Assembly (NCBI GenBank): GCA_938042195.1
Contig: CALIRQ010000004.1
Coordinates: forward strand, 1-64,000
From: an uncultured archaeon
GTDB taxonomy: Archaea > Thermoproteota > Bathyarchaeia > 40CM-2-53-6 > CALIRQ01
Length of the DNA: 64,000 bases
Direction of reading: 5' to 3'
Of the stretch, positions 60,335-64,000 are shown in pieces. A program made the position numbers and the translations under genes. The notes beneath the pieces are model-generated. The model was not told where the DNA came from. It saw only the letters and a list, made by a program, of their open reading frames with translations, and searched no databases. Numbering within the stretch: the stretch's first letter is position 1; each line of letters starts with the position of its first letter.

Positions 60335-61355
60335 GCCATTCGCCGGACCCTTCGGCCCTTTGGCAGCCCCTCCCGCCTCAGCTCCCCGAGGGGCGCTTCG
60401 CCTTAAGGCTTTCCCCTCCCAGCCGGCTGGGGCGGCGAAGCGTTCCGGAGGGGGATGAGGACCGGCGAGCCCCTGCCGCTTGGCTTGGGATGGCTGCCCG
60501 CATGGCCGATTGGATCCAATAGGCGATATTTTCGGAGGACTATATGATTGGGCCATAATTCTTGAGTTGGATGAATGATGCAAAATCATGCCCAAGGCGA
60601 TTGTTCGGATCCATCCGGCCCACGCAGAGCCCCTCGCCATTGAGGATCGATGCCTTCGGGCTCGCCGATGCGGATGGGATCCCATTCGACGATGGCGAGG
60701 GTCCTCTATAACTCCGTTGACCCCCCCTATAGGGGGGGTGGTCGCAAAAGGGCCTTCTTGAAATCTTGAATGAAATCAAAATAAATCAAATGAATCGAAT
60801 CCCGGCCGAATGAAGCCCATTTTCGGCTTCGTTTCGGAGAAAGGTCCGCAAAGAATCAAAGAAAATCAAAAATCTAGGCTAAATGAATCGTAGGAGGCAT
60901 CGAGGATGAGGGGAAAAATCCGGGCCGATCGCATCGGCCATTTGCGAGGTTGGCACGGCAGTCTCTTCAGGCCGCCCTAGTAATGGAAAGGTCTGGGCAA
61001 TAACAACGGGTATGGCATGCAGCAGCCGCATGGGCCTATGCGAGAAGGACCCGGATCCGAGAGTGGACGGTGATGGAATGATTGCGAGGCCCCTCGCATC
61101 TCAAATGCCGAACCCAGCGAGTTATATCCTTAGAGATAAGCCACCCCATTTTCTGGGAATCCTCGGGGACGTATTATGGGCGAGGGCCTTCCTGAGCCGG
61201 TTCGTAGTACGCGATGGTCGTGGGCCTCGCTTTCCCTAAAGCTCGGATGCGAATGGGGATGGTGCGATATTCCGGGCTTGAGCGAGCGGAGGGGCGGACC
61301 AGGTGGGGCTTTCGATACGCCCTCAATGGCCTCATGAATGCCGCCCCTAGGCGCC
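60335..61355. other. 1-kb non-coding region
   Basis: The longest gene-free stretch of the window, inside an otherwise gene-packed block. It has a GC-rich left part, the palindrome at 60721-60738, then about 150 bp of A+T-rich sequence with repeated AATCAAA/AATGAAATC words (60765-60900), then mixed sequence to the Dph2 stop. Open frames here are short and lack ribosome sites or recognisable domains. I could not identify RNase P RNA, SRP RNA or tRNA by their conserved cores. A structured RNA or a replication or partition site remains possible. Confidence 0.5.
60721..60738. repeat. Perfect 18-bp palindrome C7-TATA-G7
   Basis: Seven C, TATA, seven G: a perfect self-complementary element flanked by TTGA on the left and TGGTC on the right, so pairing extends to GACC...GGTC if one base is bulged. 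Such long pure C and G runs occur nowhere else noticed in the window. Confidence 0.9.
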
Positions 61356-62366
61356 TTAACCCATCGCTTGGGAAAAGGGATCCCTCCGATACTCCTCCCA
61401 GGAGAGCTCCCCGAGGGCTACCATCACCTCCCTCACGTTCAATATGGGCCTCCCGATGGCCGGCTGATCCTCGATGGCTATCCTGGGGCAGGCCGTGTTC
61501 GCGAACGCCTCCAGCTCCGAGAAGGAGAGGAGCGCCTCCGCCCTGAGGTCCCTGAACGAGAGGATGATGGCCTTTTTCCCCTTGCGCTTCAAAAGGGCCC
61601 TTAAATCCCATGCCCCCCTCAAGCGCTTTTGGGAGCCCTTAAGGCCCACCAGGACGCCGATGCGCTTGGCCCCTTTGAACGCCTCCATGGCGGCGAATCT
61701 AGCTCGGAGCAGCCTTTTGGAATCATCCATGAGATCTACGACCTTCCCCTCGTATGGGTCGGCCGCCAAGACCCTCTTATCGGTAGAGATCCCCAGCCCC
61801 AAGGCGTGGAAGCGCCCGCCCCCGAAGAACAGGAAGGCATCGACCTCCTCCGCCACGGCCTTGGCGGCCGAGTAATCGCAGCCCAAGACCTGCCCCTCGT
61901 GGGCGGCCCAGCCCGTGGGGCGCCCGATCCTGACCTCCTTTGAGGAGGCCTCGAGGATCCCCCTGATCCGATCGAGTTGATGGATATGTTGCGCGGTAGT
62001 CGCCAAGCCTATGATTCGCTCCGACTTGAGCAGCTTGAGGGCCTCTTCGATCAAAGGGCCCGGATCCTCTTCGGCCATCGTTTCGATGATAACCGCATCA
62101 TCTCTGGCGCGCCCCCGCATTGGCGAATGTCCGATCTGGACCACCAAGTCGGCCCCAACCGCCTCGGCATCCTCGGGGGATATATCGCAAGCGCCGTAGC
62201 ATGGATCCGCCGATGCTATTACCTCGGCGCCCGTGGCCTCGGCGATCGATTCGGCTATCGCCGCGCATTTGGGCCTGAGCCCCTCCGGGAGGCGCAATAG
62301 TATGAGCTTCGGGGATCTCCGCCTCAATTCCTCGATCAATTTGGGCGGGAGGGGATCATGCGACAA
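61356..62366 (-). CDS. dph2: Diphthamide biosynthesis protein Dph2
   Basis: A 336-residue non-canonical radical SAM enzyme starting diphthamide on EF-2. The three cluster cysteines are in DPCYGAC, LGCDYSA and NTACPRIAIED; also GHSPM and the glycine-rich FFGGGRFHALG. TTG 62366. Confidence 0.95.
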   Translation of the reverse strand: MSHDPLPPKLIEELRRRSPKLILLRLPEGLRPKCAAIAESIAEATGAEVIASADPCYGACDISPEDAEAVGADLVVQIGHSPMRGRARDDAVIIETMAEEDPGPLIEEALKLLKSERIIGLATTAQHIHQLDRIRGILEASSKEVRIGRPTGWAAHEGQVLGCDYSAAKAVAEEVDAFLFFGGGRFHALGLGISTDKRVLAADPYEGKVVDLMDDSKRLLRARFAAMEAFKGAKRIGVLVGLKGSQKRLRGAWDLRALLKRKGKKAIILSFRDLRAEALLSFSELEAFANTACPRIAIEDQPAIGRPILNVREVMVALGELSWEEYRRDPFSQAMG

Positions 62367-62459
62367 TCCGAGGGATCGCCCCGAAATGGGGATTGCGATC
62401 TCGGCCCATCTCGGCGCCGGCCTGAAAAACCTCGTTATTCAGGCCGCGCCTCCTCGGGC

Positions 62460-62990
62460 TTAGATTGGGAGCTCGGCTTGAACCCCCTCCGCCCCCTTGA
62501 GCTCCTCAACCAGCACCTTGTAGGTAGTTGGGAGCTTCGACGCGGCGACCTTGAGCGCCCTCTTCGCGGCTTCGATCCCCCCCTCTTGGACCAGGACTTG
62601 CATAACGGGCTGACCGGGCCTTAGGATCGCCGCTCTCCCGATGGGCTTTCCGAAGGATTTCCTCATCCCCTCCTGTAGCCTATCCGCGCCCGCGGTAGCT
62701 ATCATCTTGTTCTCCCTAAGGACTATGTGGGGATACGGGAAGACTTGGAGGAGATACGAATCCTCGCTAAGGGATTCGGCAATGGCCTTGTTCGCGGCCA
62801 CCCTCGCCGCCTCGAGGGCGTTGTGGCGCGCTTGGACCTCGTTCTCGGCGATCAGGACGACCCTATGCGTATAGGTCGCCCTCGGGTTCCCGATCACGAA
62901 TTTGGATATCTTCGGCTGGGGGGCTCCATGTATGTACTCGACCCTTACGTAGGGGCGGTTCTTCGGCCTCCTGTAATTCTTTCCCCTCAT
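62460..62990 (-). CDS. rpl10e: Ribosomal protein L10e (L16 homologue)
   Basis: A 176-residue large-subunit protein: RPYVRVEYIHGAPQPKISKF, VQARHNALEAARVAANK, QVFPYPHIVLRENKM and ADRLQEGMRKSFGKPIG. ATG 62990. 93 nt upstream of dph2, likely cotranscribed. Confidence 0.97.
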   Translation of the reverse strand: MRGKNYRRPKNRPYVRVEYIHGAPQPKISKFVIGNPRATYTHRVVLIAENEVQARHNALEAARVAANKAIAESLSEDSYLLQVFPYPHIVLRENKMIATAGADRLQEGMRKSFGKPIGRAAILRPGQPVMQVLVQEGGIEAAKRALKVAASKLPTTYKVLVEELKGAEGVQAELPI

Positions 62991-63030
62991 TATCCCATCA
63001 ACCCTTCGGGGCCATTTGGCCGGGCCGATA

Positions 63031-63777
63031 TTAAACGCTTCGCCTGCCCCCTAGGGCCCTGTCGGAGGCCTTCCTGAGGACCCCGAGGAGGAGCGAGGCC
63101 TCCCTCTCCGTGGCGAAGGATCTCGAAACGACGTTCCTAAGGGCCCTCGATGCCAATTTGGCCCTGTGGCTTGGGATCCCGGCCAGCTCGGCCAAATCCA
63201 GGAGCCGATCCTCGAGCCTTCGCTTGATGTCCTCGCTCGCGATTCGCCTTCGCGGCCATCCCATCGAAAATCCCCTATGGATCTCGTAGAGGATTATGGC
63301 CGCCGATGCGGCCACGTTGAGCACCGGATATTCCTCGCTCGCCGGTATGGATACGATGAGATCGCACTGCTCCACCTCCTCATTGGTCAGCCCTATGCTC
63401 TCCCTGCCGAAGATGAGGGCGACCGCGCCCTTGGCCCTCCCCAATCTCTCGGCGAGCTCCTCCGGGGCCAAGGGGATCCTCTTCAGGTTGGACCTCCCGA
63501 AGGATGGCTTCGAGGTCGTCCCGATAACTAGGTCGACATCCCGTATCGCTTCCCGAAGCGCCCCAACGTTCTTCGCGCCCTCCAGGACATCGATCGCGTG
63601 CGCTGCCATGGCCCTAGCCGCCTCATCGATCCGGGCCTTGGGATTCACCAGCCATAGGTCCTTGAGGCCGAAGTTCTTCATCGCCCTTGCCACGGAGCCG
63701 ATGTTCCCTCCGCTCTCCGGCTCTATCAAAACCACCCTTAGGCGCAAGCCCTCCCTAAGCCCCATGGCCCGCTCCAC
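63031..63777 (-). CDS. TrmJ-like SPOUT RNA methyltransferase
   Basis: A 248-residue SpoU-class methyltransferase: LIEPESGGNIGSVARAMKNF, VALIFGRESIGLTNEE and YPVLNVAASAAIILYEIHRG form the knotted SAM site. TrmJ makes 2'-O-methyl at tRNA position 32; the long helical C-terminal extension matches archaeal TrmJ. ATG 63777 overlaps ksgA by 23 nt; ATG 63765 is the alternative. Confidence 0.92.
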   Translation of the reverse strand: MERAMGLREGLRLRVVLIEPESGGNIGSVARAMKNFGLKDLWLVNPKARIDEAARAMAAHAIDVLEGAKNVGALREAIRDVDLVIGTTSKPSFGRSNLKRIPLAPEELAERLGRAKGAVALIFGRESIGLTNEEVEQCDLIVSIPASEEYPVLNVAASAAIILYEIHRGFSMGWPRRRIASEDIKRRLEDRLLDLAELAGIPSHRAKLASRALRNVVSRSFATEREASLLLGVLRKASDRALGGRRSV

Positions 63778-64000
63778 CCATGAGCTCCTCCAATTTCGAG
63801 CAAATCTCCTCCAGTTCCCCCACCTCGAGCTCGAAGACCCTCTTATCGGGCGCTATCGAATGCGCCAGCGCCTGGTCCAAACCCGCGGAGCTCAGGTAGC
63901 CCCTCAGGACGCTCCTCGCGAGCCGCCTCCTTTGCGAGAACAGATATCTGGTCAGGTCTTGGAATAGGCCCTCATCGAGTTCCCGGACCGATGACCTCAT
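63755..64000 (-). CDS. ksgA: rRNA adenine dimethyltransferase KsgA, C-terminal part (gene leaves window)
   Basis: Only the last 81 residues or so are in view; the gene continues past base 64000. LFSQRRRLARSVLRGYLSSA followed by APDKRVFELEVGELEEIC is the C-terminal helical domain of KsgA/Dim1, which dimethylates two adjacent adenines in small-subunit rRNA. The apparent first Met at the edge is not the true start. Confidence 0.85.
   Translation of the reverse strand: MRSSVRELDEGLFQDLTRYLFSQRRRLARSVLRGYLSSAGLDQALAHSIAPDKRVFELEVGELEEICSKLEELMGGAGHGA

Noticed and set aside
60335-60685. N-terminal extension of the METTL5-like methyltransferase
   Set aside because: Composition is Arg/Pro/Ser-rich with no domain, and it crosses non-coding sequence; the family starts just before the EQY motif.
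60830-61140. RNase P RNA or SRP RNA gene
   Set aside because: A GGAGAAAGGTCC stretch recalls the RNase P core, but the other universally conserved elements and the SRP helix-8 motif could not be found.

Overview
The window is archaeal chromosome. Evidence: archaeal/eukaryote-type information genes (PCNA, two-subunit primase, GINS, TFS, Rpo11, Csl4, aIF2-alpha, L44e, S27e, Nop10, Dph2, L10e), TATA boxes about 25-30 nt upstream of many starts, frequent TTG/GTG starts and leaderless genes, AGG-rich arginine codons, and a CRISPR repeat ending in GAATTGAAAG on the transcribed strand. High G+C, QueC/QueT, AglB and gene order point to a TACK-lineage, probably thermophilic archaeon. The exact lineage cannot be fixed from this sequence. 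No rRNA, tRNA or insertion sequence was recognised.

Layout. 0-1.6 kb: remnant of a plasmid/virus-like replication module (P-loop ATPase and a truncated PriL-type Fe-S domain) abutting a five-repeat CRISPR array with no cas genes in view. 1.8-9.8 kb: a membrane protein, then a minus-strand operon of ABC exporter, CARDB-type surface protein and a giant repeat-containing surface protein. 10.3-20 kb: housekeeping and small genes: KaiC-like ATPase, UPF0237/UPF0210, ADP-ribosylglycohydrolase, HAD phosphatase, UPF0173 hydrolase, a tiny Lys/Ala/Pro-rich basic protein, small zinc proteins, a frameshifted HEPN/MNT toxin-antitoxin pair, and QueC/QueT.

20.2-33.3 kb is the most striking part: a catabolic island with a cyanuric-acid-hydrolase/barbiturase family ring opener, homologues of the three AllF/AllG/AllH (FdrA/YlbE/YlbF) carbamoyltransferase proteins, carbamate kinase, two biuret-hydrolase-like cysteine hydrolases, two NCS2-type nucleobase permeases and a third carboxylate-type permease. 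Read together it looks like uptake and ring opening of a cyclic ureide, followed by phosphorolysis to carbamoyl phosphate and ATP formation by carbamate kinase. The substrate (cyanurate, barbiturate or another ureide) is inference.

33.3-43.1 kb: a methyltransferase, endonuclease IV, a small surface protein, a beta-hydroxyacid dehydrogenase, a divergent Nramp homologue, a two-subunit Fe-S hydratase of the fumarase/tartrate dehydratase class, and a glycyl radical enzyme with its activase. The last of these are noticeably more A+T-rich than the surroundings. 43.2-51.7 kb: RNase HI, DUF211, VIT1-like transporter, subtilisin-like protease, AglB oligosaccharyltransferase, NAD-kinase-like protein. 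51.7-64 kb: a dense minus-strand block of translation, transcription and replication genes, interrupted by one 1-kb non-coding stretch holding a perfect C7-TATA-G7 palindrome. The last gene, KsgA, runs off the right edge.
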